Shown here: positions 9,536-18,244 of the stretch, piece after piece | How positions within the stretch are numbered: the stretch's first letter is position 1 | Layout of the letters: each line of letters opens with the position of its first letter | Assembly: GCA_019237135.1 (NCBI GenBank) | Contig: JAFAHQ010000184.1 | Coordinates: forward strand, 1 to 34,933 | Source of the DNA: Alphaproteobacteria bacterium | GTDB lineage: Bacteria; Pseudomonadota; Alphaproteobacteria; ATCC43930; CGMCC-115725 | DNA length: 34,933 nt | Direction of reading: 5' to 3' | Translations under genes and position numbers: made by a program | Notes under the pieces: model-generated | The model's input: the letters and a program-made list of their open reading frames with translations, nothing else | Databases searched by the model: none | Told to the model about the DNA's origin: nothing

Positions 9536-10530
9536 CGACGTCGGCCCGCCTGCAGGCGGATCCTCGGATCGAGTACGGCGAGCGCAAAATCGGACACGAA
9601 TACGCCGATTACCGTCAAGAATGCCATAAACATCAAGAATGAGCCGGCAAGATACATATCTTGGCTGCGTAGCGCTTCGAGCAGCATCGGTCCGGTGGTC
9701 GGCAAAGACATTACAACCGAGACGATCGCTGCGCCGGAGATAACATGCGGCAATAAAGAGCCAATATCGGAAATAAACGGGTTCAGAGCCATCCGCAACG
9801 GATATTTGAACAACACTTTGAGGGGGGATAGCCCCTTCGCACGTGCGGTCACTACATATTGCTTTTGCAGTTCGTCGAGCAGGTTAGCACGCAGCCGCCG
9901 GATCATGCTTGCGGTTCCCGCCGTACCGATGACAATGACTGGAATCCAGATATGAGCGAGCACAGAAAGCGTCTTGTTCCAAGTCCAAGGCTGATCGACG
10001 TATTGAGGGTCCATCAGGCCGCCGATTGAAATTCCAAAATACACATTCGCCAAGTATAGCAGGACGAGAGCAAGAAGAAAGCTGGGTGTAGCCAGCCCGA
10101 GAAACCCCAGCAACGTCAAACAGTGGTCCGTCCAACTATACTGGTGTGTCGCCGAATAGACACCGATCGGGAAGGCAACGAGGTAGGTAAAGATGATCGT
10201 CGTGAAGGAAACAAGAAAGGTGAGGAAAAGACGATCGCCTACCACTTTCGTAACCGGCAGGTTATAGGTAAATGAGTATCCTAGGTCCCCCCGAAGAAGC
10301 CCGCCGGCCCAATACACGTATTGCTCCCACAGCGGGCGGTCGAAGCCGTACTCGGCCTCCAAAAAATGGATTTTGGCTAGATCTGCCGGTTCGCCCGATT
10401 CCTGCAGCTCGGCGATGTAGGTCGTGAAATAATTGCCCTGGGGCAGGTTGATGATGGTGAAGATCACAATACTGATCGCGATCAAAGTCGGGATCATGAT
10501 CAGGATCCGGTGAACTAAGTAACTAAGCAT
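9532..10530 (-). CDS. ABC importer permease, OppB/YejB type
   Basis: 332-residue inner-membrane permease, partner of the downstream OppC-type subunit. The N-terminus 'RILIMIPTLIAISIVIF' forms the first membrane helix. About five further helices follow, with the EAA-type coupling loop near TARAKGLSPLKVLFKYPLR and the C-terminal segment DFALAVLDPRIRL expected for this family. It starts with ATG at 10530, 44 bases after the stop of the binding-protein gene. The stretch around 10.0-10.5 kb is visibly richer in A and T than the flanking glycosyltransferase and housekeeping genes, which may reflect membrane-protein composition or a different origin. Confidence 0.93.
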   Translation of the reverse strand: MLSYLVHRILIMIPTLIAISIVIFTIINLPQGNYFTTYIAELQESGEPADLAKIHFLEAEYGFDRPLWEQYVYWAGGLLRGDLGYSFTYNLPVTKVVGDRLFLTFLVSFTTIIFTYLVAFPIGVYSATHQYSWTDHCLTLLGFLGLATPSFLLALVLLYLANVYFGISIGGLMDPQYVDQPWTWNKTLSVLAHIWIPVIVIGTAGTASMIRRLRANLLDELQKQYVVTARAKGLSPLKVLFKYPLRMALNPFISDIGSLLPHVISGAAIVSVVMSLPTTGPMLLEALRSQDMYLAGSFLMFMAFLTVIGVFVSDFALAVLDPRIRLQAGRRR

Positions 10531-10574
10531 AGGGCCGATCTAGCCAGATTTCAGCAATCGTATCCAGTCCGTCG

Positions 10575-12506
10575 TCAGGGATGCACCGGCGTTGAGACGT
10601 CTGAAGACGCCGATTTCGCTCGCGCGTCGGAAGTGTCCAGCCAGAACGTATCCGGCTTGAAGATCCCGAAAAAAGCCCCGGGATCCCAATTGTAGGACCC
10701 TTCTTCCGGGACGTTGCGGAGTCTTTCGCTCACCACCACCGGCTGGAGGACACCCGCAACCGTGCCGATCGAAAAAACCTCATCGGCCCATATCTGCAGC
10801 ATGGCATGCCAAATCCGGGACTGGTCCGCCGGCAGTGCTGCGCCGAGCCAATCCTCGTAGAGCTCCTTCAGCCGCGTCGCAGACGGCAAATCAGGGGATT
10901 CGCCGGCCTTACCCTTCGTCTCATAATATTGACCCCATTTTGGCCATTGCAGCTGCTGTTGACTCGTAGGGGCGAATTCCCAGGGCGACATCTGGGCCGT
11001 CGCAAGACCGTTCTCGATCCCTTTGTCGATCGACATCAACGTCTCACCTGAGAAGACCCGACGCCGGAACAAGGTCAGCTGCAAGGGCTTGGCAAAAAGC
11101 CTTATTCCGATGCGCCGCCAAGAATCGCGTACCAGCTCCAATACGTCCGATTGTTCGGTCGATTCACCTGAATTCTCTACGATGATCTCCATGGGTCGAT
11201 TATCCGGAAGGAGACGCATACCATCACTGTCGCGCTTTGTAAGCCCGATCAAATCGAGAAGGCGGTTGGCCTCACGCGGGTCGAAGTTTGCCCAGGCCGA
11301 GCGATACTCGGGTTCGTAAAGCGGGCTCTGCGGCAAAACCGTGTTCTGTCCCTCGATCGCCAGCCCGAAGTAGATCGCCTGATTGATCTCGTGTCGGTTG
11401 ACCGCCAGCGACAAGGCGCGACGAAAGCGCAGGTCGCGAACTAAGGCCCGCCAAGTCTCATCGTTTACGTTGAGGTTTGGATAAAGAGCGAGCTGACTGC
11501 CTGGACCGGTGCGCCAGAGGTGTACCTTGTAATTGTTGCGCTGCTCGCTTTCTTTGAGAAATGTGTAATTATCGAAGCGCAGATAGCGCGCCTGGAGGTC
11601 GCTCTCGCCCGCGCCCGTTTTTGCCGGGATGATCTTGCTGTCGGCAATCGACATTATGACGCGGTCGATATATGGAAGCTGATGCCCGGCTTCGTCGACA
11701 CGATAATAATAAGGATTTCTTTCGAATATAAACCTATCCGAAGGTGGTTTCGTCTTCAGTATCCAGGGTTCCAAGGATGGCAGGTTAGGGTTGTCGTTGC
11801 GGTACATCGTATCCATCCTGGCATGCAGCGCCGCCCAATTGCGTTGGTTATGTGTTTTGACGAGCGCGTCGAGCGTGACCTTATCAGCGAATTTTTCATG
11901 GAATTGCTTCAGATAATGTGACGGGCAATAGATGTAGAGCGGGTCTGCCCCGGCAAGATTAGGCAGAAACAATGGATTCGGCCGGGTCCAGACGTAGCGA
12001 ACCGTAGTTTCGTCGAGGACTTCGAACCGAGGCATCTCGCCTTGCACCATCATCGATACGGGTAGGCCTGAGGGCGATAACTGGTTATTTTGCGCGACAT
12101 CCTCGAACCAATAGCGGAAGTCCTCGGAGGTAAAGGGATGCCCGTCCGACCATTTGTGTCCGCTACGCAAATGGAGCGTGAAGATCCGGCCATCTTGGAC
12201 ATCCGCCGAGGTCAGGATATCGGGCACGAGGGTCAGCGCAGGTGTATAACCCACCAGCCGTGCATACCCGTAAACCACCATCATACGGGTGTCCTTTGGC
12301 CCGCCCATCAACATCCGCAACTCGCCGCCGGGATTGCCGATTGTTTCGGATCCCGCCACCTCCGGGTCGCTTGGCAACCGTTCGTTAACCCTGGACAGCT
12401 TTCCGCTGGCTACTTCCTGCGTGAAAAACGGCGACTCCTGCAGCTCGCCTCGCACTGTGCTGGGAACTGCTATCGAGAGAGCCAAGACGAGGCCGATCGT
12501 CTTCAC
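10575..12506 (-). CDS. Periplasmic substrate-binding protein, SBP family 5
   Basis: Binding protein of the ABC importer, 643 residues from the chosen GTG. That start is supported by GGGAGGA just in front and by the residues that follow: Val-Lys, then a hydrophobic stretch to about residue 20, a classic secretion signal without a lipobox. A frame extending to 12572 would add 22 polar residues before the signal and overlap the ATPase gene. The mature part shows family 5 features such as 'LHLRSGHKWSDGHPFTSEDF' and 'ERNPYYYRVDEAG.QLPYID', and is long like the oligopeptide and oligosaccharide binders. The ligand cannot be read from sequence; relatives take peptides, opines or alpha-galactosides. 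Composition is somewhat less GC-rich than its neighbours. Confidence 0.92.
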   Translation of the reverse strand: MKTIGLVLALSIAVPSTVRGELQESPFFTQEVASGKLSRVNERLPSDPEVAGSETIGNPGGELRMLMGGPKDTRMMVVYGYARLVGYTPALTLVPDILTSADVQDGRIFTLHLRSGHKWSDGHPFTSEDFRYWFEDVAQNNQLSPSGLPVSMMVQGEMPRFEVLDETTVRYVWTRPNPLFLPNLAGADPLYIYCPSHYLKQFHEKFADKVTLDALVKTHNQRNWAALHARMDTMYRNDNPNLPSLEPWILKTKPPSDRFIFERNPYYYRVDEAGHQLPYIDRVIMSIADSKIIPAKTGAGESDLQARYLRFDNYTFLKESEQRNNYKVHLWRTGPGSQLALYPNLNVNDETWRALVRDLRFRRALSLAVNRHEINQAIYFGLAIEGQNTVLPQSPLYEPEYRSAWANFDPREANRLLDLIGLTKRDSDGMRLLPDNRPMEIIVENSGESTEQSDVLELVRDSWRRIGIRLFAKPLQLTLFRRRVFSGETLMSIDKGIENGLATAQMSPWEFAPTSQQQLQWPKWGQYYETKGKAGESPDLPSATRLKELYEDWLGAALPADQSRIWHAMLQIWADEVFSIGTVAGVLQPVVVSERLRNVPEEGSYNWDPGAFFGIFKPDTFWLDTSDARAKSASSDVSTPVHP

Positions 12507-12540
12507 ACCGCTCCTCCCTATCGGTTTTTCGTCTCTCCAA

Positions 12541-14448
12541 TTATGCCGAGACGGCGTTGCTGGCCTGAGCAACCCTCGCAGACGGCGACATCCTGGCCTC
12601 CACCCAATGGTCTGGACCGATCTCGATGAGAGGCGGTGCGTTCAACGGTTCACGGCGAAACGGCTCGGGCCAAGAGGCCGGGTCCGAGGCTTTGTCCTCC
12701 ATTAACCGGTGGAAGTCGAGGGAGCGCGACGGGTCAGGCGTGGGCACGGCCGCGAGCAGGGCCAAGGTGTAGGGATGGACTGGGTTGCGAAACAGCGTTG
12801 CGCGATCGGCGATTTCGACGATCCGACCGGCACACATGACTGCGATACGATCGGCAATATAGTCGATAACCGCGAGGTTGTGGGAAATGAAAAGGTACGT
12901 GAGCGAGAGCTTTTTCTTCAAATCCACTAACAGATTGAGAATCTGCGCTTGGATCGAAACGTCGAGCGCCGATGTCGGCTCATCGCAGATCACTAGATCA
13001 GGCCGCAACGCAAGGGCGCGCGCAATACCGATGCGCTGGCGCTGACCTCCGGAAAAGCTGTGGGGGTAACGTTTGAGATGGCGGGGGTCGAGGCCAACGA
13101 GGATGACCAGTTCATGCACCATCTCACGACGCGAGCGAACATCACCGATCCCGTGGATCACGAGTGGCTCTTCGATGATATCATAGACCGTCATCCGCGG
13201 GTTCAGCGATCCGAACGGGTCCTGGAAGATGAATTGCACCTGCCGCCTAAACCGCTTCAAATCCTCGCCATCCAGACGGAGCACATCGATGAGCCTTCCG
13301 CGGTCGTTGAAGCGGATCGCTCCTGAATCGGGTGATACAGCCCGCAGCAGCAGTTTGCTCAAAGTCGTTTTCCCGCACCCACTCTCGCCGACCAGCCCAA
13401 GACACTCGCCGCGCTCGATTCTCAGGCTGATCCCATCGACGGCAACGACTTGAGGACCCGATCGTCCGCCTCCAAACCACCCGCTCTTGCGGATGGTAAA
13501 GGTCTTTCGTACGCCGACGCACTCGACCAGCGGGCCATCTGCACCAACTGGCCATTCCGCTTTTTCGGCCATCAGATGCGGCGCATCTCCAGGGCGGATT
13601 TCGCGGATTGGGACGAGACGCTCGCCGGGCTTCATGTCGAAGTGGGGAACGGCCCGCAGCAGCGCCCGCAGATAAGGATGCTCCGCTTGACGAAAGATAT
13701 CATCGAGGGTACCGCTCTCCATGACCTCGCCGTGGTACATCACCACAATTTCCTCGGCGACATTGGCAACGACACCAAGGTCGTGGGTGATCAACAGCAC
13801 TGCCATGCTGAGCTCATGTTGGAGCTCTATGATCAGCTTAAGGATTTGCGCCTGGATGGTCACATCGAGCGCGGTCGTCGGCTCGTCAGCAATCAGCAGC
13901 GCGGGGCGGCAGACCAGCGCCATTGCAATCATAGCGCGCTGACGCAGCCCGCCGGACAGCTCAAAAGGGTAGCTACGCAGAGCCCGCTTGGGGTCTGGAA
14001 ATCCAACGAGTCGCAGCATCTCCTCCGTCAATTCAGAGGCTTGTGCAGCGCTCACTGGTCGATGGAGGCGCAGCGCTTCGCTGACCTGATTGCCGATGGT
14101 ATGAACGGGGGACAACGAGGTCATAGGCTCTTGGAAAATGATCGAAATGCGCCCACCTCGGATCGCTCGCATCTGCGGACCATTGTCCGGCAGTTTCACG
14201 AGATCGACGACCTCGCCGTCGAGCCGGGGATCAGTAAACAAGATCTCGCCGCGGGTGATCACCCCGCTACGCGGCAGGATGCGGAGGATGGTCTGACTGA
14301 CCACCGACTTTCCTGAGCCGGATTCGCCGACGAGCGCCACGGTTGATCGCGGTCGCACGCGGAACGAAACTCCCCTAACCGCCCGGATAAAGCCGCCTGG
14401 GGCGGCGAAGCGAACATGAAGGTCGCGGATTGTGAGGAGATCGGTCAA
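12541..14448 (-). CDS. ABC importer ATPase, two fused nucleotide-binding domains
   Basis: Supplies both ATPase domains of the importer in one 635-residue chain, as in YejF-type systems. Domain 1 has Walker A GESGSGKS (41-48), Q-loop FQEP, signature LSGGLRQR (164-171) and Walker B LLIADEP. Domain 2 has GESGCGKT (354-361), FQDP, signature FSGGQRQR (465-472) and LVICDEP. Each domain is followed by the HPY-containing oligopeptide-transporter C-terminal element. All catalytic motifs are intact. The start is TTG at 14448, with GGGAGGG in front; it overlaps the stop of the small membrane protein as TTGA. The binding-protein gene starts 34 bases after its stop. Confidence 0.95.
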   Translation of the reverse strand: MTDLLTIRDLHVRFAAPGGFIRAVRGVSFRVRPRSTVALVGESGSGKSVVSQTILRILPRSGVITRGEILFTDPRLDGEVVDLVKLPDNGPQMRAIRGGRISIIFQEPMTSLSPVHTIGNQVSEALRLHRPVSAAQASELTEEMLRLVGFPDPKRALRSYPFELSGGLRQRAMIAMALVCRPALLIADEPTTALDVTIQAQILKLIIELQHELSMAVLLITHDLGVVANVAEEIVVMYHGEVMESGTLDDIFRQAEHPYLRALLRAVPHFDMKPGERLVPIREIRPGDAPHLMAEKAEWPVGADGPLVECVGVRKTFTIRKSGWFGGGRSGPQVVAVDGISLRIERGECLGLVGESGCGKTTLSKLLLRAVSPDSGAIRFNDRGRLIDVLRLDGEDLKRFRRQVQFIFQDPFGSLNPRMTVYDIIEEPLVIHGIGDVRSRREMVHELVILVGLDPRHLKRYPHSFSGGQRQRIGIARALALRPDLVICDEPTSALDVSIQAQILNLLVDLKKKLSLTYLFISHNLAVIDYIADRIAVMCAGRIVEIADRATLFRNPVHPYTLALLAAVPTPDPSRSLDFHRLMEDKASDPASWPEPFRREPLNAPPLIEIGPDHWVEARMSPSARVAQASNAVSA

Positions 14449-14975
14449 ACTGGATGCCCTCCCACGTGCGGGATGCGGGGCTCGGTGTGTAGACTGACCC
14501 CAAGGGCAGCCAGATTGGCTAAGGTGGTCGCGTTAAGTGTTAACCCGCAGGAGTGCGCAGTTCTAGCCGACTTATCAACCAGCTCGGCAAAACCCTCGAT
14601 CCGGCTGTCCAACTTTACCTTCGTCCGGCCGGAGCGAAGTTCGAGTTGCATCCAGCCGTCGCGCCGGTCGCGGCGAGTGGAATAATAAGCGAGCGTCATA
14701 CGATCGAGCTTCCCCCAAGTGATCGAGGCACGACGCAGTCCCGACGCCCGCAGAGCCGACTTAGTCATCTCGAAACGGGTCCCGTGGCGAAGTATCGTGC
14801 GCACGCCGAATACCGCAAAGAGTGCTGCAAAGCCGCTCAACACCGTGGCGGCAACCACGCCGATGGGCATGATCACGAGGATTGCTGCGGTCGGGACGAA
14901 CCCGGCAGCGGCGCGGAGATAATCACCATACATAGCTGAAGTCGGGTACGCGTAACGGGTCATCGCCTGGGTCAC
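14445..14975 (-). CDS. Hypothetical membrane protein with PH-like tail
   Basis: 176-residue protein I cannot assign to a named family. Residues about 25-60 form two closely spaced hydrophobic helices. The rest (about 65-150) looks like a small beta-rich, PH-like cytoplasmic domain, with alternating hydrophobic residues around 'ITWGKLDRMTLAYYSTRRD' and 'GWMQLELRSGRTKVKLDS'. It starts with GTG at 14975, overlapping the deacetylase stop as GTGA, and ends in a TTGA overlap with the ATPase gene. This ties it tightly to both the glycan genes and the importer. A membrane-anchored accessory role in the glycan pathway is only inferred from position. Confidence 0.75.
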   Translation of the reverse strand: MTQAMTRYAYPTSAMYGDYLRAAAGFVPTAAILVIMPIGVVAATVLSGFAALFAVFGVRTILRHGTRFEMTKSALRASGLRRASITWGKLDRMTLAYYSTRRDRRDGWMQLELRSGRTKVKLDSRIEGFAELVDKSARTAHSCGLTLNATTLANLAALGVSLHTEPRIPHVGGHPV

Positions 14976-15781
14976 AGGGCGTCCGCGAATACTTCCGCGG
15001 CATCGAGCCAGCTTGTCGCAGGGTGTACCTGGGTGATTGCGATGAGCTTGGAAAGGAATGCATCTGTCGCCTCGTCCTGCACTAGGTGGTGCGTCAAGAT
15101 TCCGGTTGGCTCCTCGGCGTCGACTTCGCCAAGGCGACGGGCCTGCAAGTGTCTAACGATGCCACCTAGCGCCGCTTCTTCACCTATAAAACCGCGATCC
15201 TCTGCCCACGCGACGAGATCGATATGAACGTTGACCTCGGTGATGCCCGGCGCCGGCCAAGGGGTGCCCCGCGGCTTTACGCGTGAGATCGCGCTGAGGC
15301 CGCAAGAGGGGAGGAGCGGCAGAAAACAAGAAGCAAAGCGATTCCAGGGCGGCGTCAAGACCGGGAGCGCGCGGGTCCCGAACAACGTGGTTAGTATCTT
15401 TCGGCCCGCCGTCAGCTCGGATCTCACAACGTGGCAGGGACGTTCCGCTGGAAACTCATTCTTCTTGCCGTCGATGGAACGGCTCGTGTGGCGCCATCCG
15501 TGTTGCAAGACAAAGAGGCGGCTCGCTTCACGGGGCCGAGACGGGTGAGCAACCCATGCAGCAAGTCCTGGGTCCGCAGTCGCTGGAATCACGGCGAGCG
15601 AAATCGGGACGTCGCCTGCGGTAGAAACCAAGCGGTCCAGGCGGCAGCTTGCCATCACCGCGTCGTCATCACGCCACCAGAGGGTCGCGGTACGGCCTCC
15701 CTCTCCCCATTGGTCGAACTCGCCGACCAGATCCGACCATCCTGCTGTCCTCACCAAATCTTCGCGCAGCAAAGACCTCAT
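14972..15781 (-). CDS. Polysaccharide deacetylase-like protein
   Basis: 269-residue member of the NodB-like carbohydrate esterase fold, which removes acetyl groups from N-acetyl sugars using a metal. Visible active-site elements are the acidic motif RDDDA (about 37-41), the metal-binding HGWRHT (94-99, H-x3-H), and TPPWNRF (142-148), which fits the Arg-containing third motif. A late THH near 230 could be the C-terminal catalytic histidine. There is no signal peptide, so it may act on a cytosolic lipid-linked or nucleotide-linked sugar. It overlaps the upstream MurG-like gene as ATGA and the downstream membrane protein as GTGA. Its place among four glycosyltransferases supports glycan tailoring; the substrate is unknown. 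Confidence 0.82.
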   Translation of the reverse strand: MRSLLREDLVRTAGWSDLVGEFDQWGEGGRTATLWWRDDDAVMASCRLDRLVSTAGDVPISLAVIPATADPGLAAWVAHPSRPREASRLFVLQHGWRHTSRSIDGKKNEFPAERPCHVVRSELTAGRKILTTLFGTRALPVLTPPWNRFASCFLPLLPSCGLSAISRVKPRGTPWPAPGITEVNVHIDLVAWAEDRGFIGEEAALGGIVRHLQARRLGEVDAEEPTGILTHHLVQDEATDAFLSKLIAITQVHPATSWLDAAEVFADAL

Positions 15782-16995
15782 GCGCCGATAATACCGCCGG
15801 CCGACCGTGATACAAAATTTCCGTTCGTGCGCCCGATAACACTCGCGGGATCACGGATGATGTTCGCGATTAGGCGGGCCGAACGGCGTGCCCCGCCCGT
15901 GTCGACCGAAATCGTCAGAGGATCGCGCCTGATCGCGCGTTGGACAGCTTTAGCGAGTCGTGTGGGGGTAAGCAGAGGCTCCGGAATCATTTCCAGCGCC
16001 CCACGGGCAGCCAAGCGCTCCGCTCGCAACTGTTGTTCGGTTTCCCGCTCGGATGCGAACGGCACGACCACGGCTCGAGCGCCGGCCGCGAGTATGTCGA
16101 GAATAGTATTATATCCGGCTTGGCTCACCGATACGCGACAGCGCCGCAGCATTTGGGGGAATTCCTGGCGATAGCGCTCGAGGACCACATCCTCGGGCAA
16201 AGCATCCGCGAGTGTGCCAAACGCCGGCTCTGGCAAGTTGGGTCCGGCGAGCAGACGCCAAGTGAGACTGGCGAGGCAGCCGCGTCGCCTCGCCTCAAGC
16301 GCCGTCGATAAAAGAGCGGTGCCGACCGCACCGCCGCCAACCGAGACCAATACCTCGTTCGCCCCCACGGTCTCATCTCCTCCAACGGCCTGATCTGGGT
16401 CACCGATGTAACCAGTATAGATAAGACGGTCGGCGATCTCGGATACGGCAGAGAAACTCGCGCCCAGAGATATAAAGGCCGGATCTCCATGAACGAGCAC
16501 GAAGTCGAAATCGGAACGCACCCGATCGACGATCTCGCGCAGGCGGCTCGCATCGTCGGGTACGACTACAATGTCCCGAACAGAACACAGAATTCGCGGT
16601 CGCGGACAGCGCGATCGCGCCGCTTTGATCAGCGCTTCAATCTCGAAGCGGAACGCGCGCCGCCCGAATGGAAATGCTTCGATTACGACCGCATCGGGCC
16701 GGGCCGACTTGAAGGCGGCAAGCAGCGCGTTCCGACGAGCTTGTTGCAGTTTTTCGTCGATCGGCTGGCCGTCCGGACCAACAAGTTCTTTGAAGGTCGC
16801 GTCGCGAGCTTTGATCGGCGCGAGCTGAACAATGCGCGCGGACTGCGTACAGAGGGGTCCTAGGGGAGGTTCTCCGCCTGAGACCAGGGTAACCCCGATC
16901 CCTTCCCGCGCGACCGCGTCGGCAATCCGGAAAGTGCGCTGCATGTGCCCGATGCCGAGCAGGTGCTGGACGTAAAACAGGACGGAGGCGTTCAC
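15778..16995 (-). CDS. MurG-like glycosyltransferase (COG4671 type), copy 2
   Basis: 405-residue GT-B-fold protein resembling the predicted glycosyltransferases of COG4671. The N-terminal Gly-rich loop is LLGIGHMQR (12-20). The C-terminal half has VSVGGGAVG (217-225) and the donor-site-like segment QAGYNTILD (292-300), followed by VVVPF and E..QQLRAERLA, as in MurG/GT28 proteins. It starts with GTG at 16995 and has no signal peptide. The gene after it overlaps by 4 bases. It is clearly related in layout to the protein encoded at 19579-20805, so the cluster has two paralogues, possibly adding sugars to successive acceptors. Donor and acceptor are not predictable. Confidence 0.85.
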   Translation of the reverse strand: MNASVLFYVQHLLGIGHMQRTFRIADAVAREGIGVTLVSGGEPPLGPLCTQSARIVQLAPIKARDATFKELVGPDGQPIDEKLQQARRNALLAAFKSARPDAVVIEAFPFGRRAFRFEIEALIKAARSRCPRPRILCSVRDIVVVPDDASRLREIVDRVRSDFDFVLVHGDPAFISLGASFSAVSEIADRLIYTGYIGDPDQAVGGDETVGANEVLVSVGGGAVGTALLSTALEARRRGCLASLTWRLLAGPNLPEPAFGTLADALPEDVVLERYRQEFPQMLRRCRVSVSQAGYNTILDILAAGARAVVVPFASERETEQQLRAERLAARGALEMIPEPLLTPTRLAKAVQRAIRRDPLTISVDTGGARRSARLIANIIRDPASVIGRTNGNFVSRSAGGIIGA

Positions 16996-17034
16996 GAAAT
17001 CTTACCGAAAGAATTGCCACAGTCCGCACCCACC

Positions 17035-17054
17035 GGCCTCCTGGTCAGGAGGCC
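17035..17054. repeat. Hairpin between glycosyltransferase genes
   Basis: Perfect 8-base arms (GGCCTCCT / AGGAGGCC) around a GGTC loop, in the 75-base gap between the GT4 stop at 17071 and the MurG-like start at 16995. No T-run follows on the minus strand, so it is a poor intrinsic terminator. It could act as an mRNA-stability or attenuation element within the operon. Confidence 0.4.
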
Positions 17055-17070
17055 TGTCTCCACGCTTGTA

Positions 17071-18177
17071 TCACGCTGCACAAGGACGACAGACCGCATC
17101 GATCACCGCAGCCAGTCGACGAGCAGCGGCCGGGAGATCATGCTCCACGAGTACGCGCCGCCGCGCCGCTTTTGCGAACACCGACCGCCGACCGCGATTG
17201 AGGATCACACTACGCACCGCCGCAGCAAAGGCAAGGGCGTCACCAGGCGCAACGAGAAGTCCAGTGACCTCCGGCACGACGATTTCTCCAACTCCACCGA
17301 CTGCCCCGGCCACCACGGGCAACCCACTGGCCTGCGCCTCGAGCAGCGCCATGCCATAGGCTTCGTTGCAGGCGGGCCAGACGAAGAGATCCGCCACGGC
17401 AAGTCGCTCCGCGATCGCCGCATGGTCGAGCGACCCCATCCAGGTCACCCGCTCGTTGAGCGGCGCGAGTGCATTCTCAGCATCGCGTCGGGCCGGACCG
17501 TCGCCGACCACTTCCAACGACCAAGGCAAATCGAGCAGATGAGACAGCGAGTCACCCAGAAGGCGATACGAGGCGAGCTTGTCGCCCTGGCGCATCATCG
17601 CGACCGTTATCAGGCGGGGCGGCCCGCCCGCCGGTTTCCATATTTGACCGTAGCTCGCCGCATCGACAAACGGCTTGAGGGCAGCCCAGCGCCAAGGCTC
17701 CCGCAGCAACGGCAAGATGCATTCCCGATCTTTCGAGTTCAGTCCGATTACCGCGTCAGCTTTTCGGATCGCGCTTTCGGCGGCGCGATGGCCCACCGCC
17801 CAAGCACCGCATCTCTGTGTCGGGGTCACGGAAGCCTCGGCGATGACATACGGGATGCCAAGCCTGCCCGCGATTGTCGGCCCCAACCAATCGGGCGCCT
17901 TGTGATAGACATGATAAGAGAACCAAAGTTCTGGCGTAAATTCAGGAAACGCTTGGTAGTGGCGGAGAAGACGGTCCGCGATCCGCTCTCCGAGTACGGC
18001 GAGTCGGGCCTGTCGAGGCGCGTCGCCACACCCCTCAAAGCTGCGAAAGCGTGAGACGAGAATGGGCTCATGTTTGACAAGGCGTAAGGCGGCGAGGAAG
18101 AGCTGCGCAATTTGACGATCACCCGACGGGACCGGATGATCAGGCGGTTTCAACGGCGCGTAGAAGCCGATGCGCAT
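17071..18177 (-). CDS. Glycosyltransferase family 4 protein, copy 2
   Basis: 368-residue GT-B glycosyltransferase. The start is set at ATG 18177, where the protein opens with MRIGFYAPLKPP, the usual beta-strand and loop of the acceptor domain; a longer frame to 18258 adds 27 atypical residues. The C-terminal donor domain contains LEVVGDGP (about 221-228) and the E-x7-E motif in NEAYGMALLEAQASG (E272, E280), then 'VGGVGEIV' and 'GLLVAPGD'. No membrane segment or signal is present. It lies 67 bases after the upstream GT4 gene and is probably in the same transcript. A transfer to a lipid-linked or polysaccharide acceptor is expected, but the sugar cannot be stated. Confidence 0.9.
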   Translation of the reverse strand: MRIGFYAPLKPPDHPVPSGDRQIAQLFLAALRLVKHEPILVSRFRSFEGCGDAPRQARLAVLGERIADRLLRHYQAFPEFTPELWFSYHVYHKAPDWLGPTIAGRLGIPYVIAEASVTPTQRCGAWAVGHRAAESAIRKADAVIGLNSKDRECILPLLREPWRWAALKPFVDAASYGQIWKPAGGPPRLITVAMMRQGDKLASYRLLGDSLSHLLDLPWSLEVVGDGPARRDAENALAPLNERVTWMGSLDHAAIAERLAVADLFVWPACNEAYGMALLEAQASGLPVVAGAVGGVGEIVVPEVTGLLVAPGDALAFAAAVRSVILNRGRRSVFAKAARRRVLVEHDLPAAARRLAAVIDAVCRPCAA

Positions 18178-18244
18178 GCGCCTAGGACCATGCTGTTGAG
18201 CTATTTCTACAACCGTTGAGGCAGGAGAACGGAGAACCGGCTGC

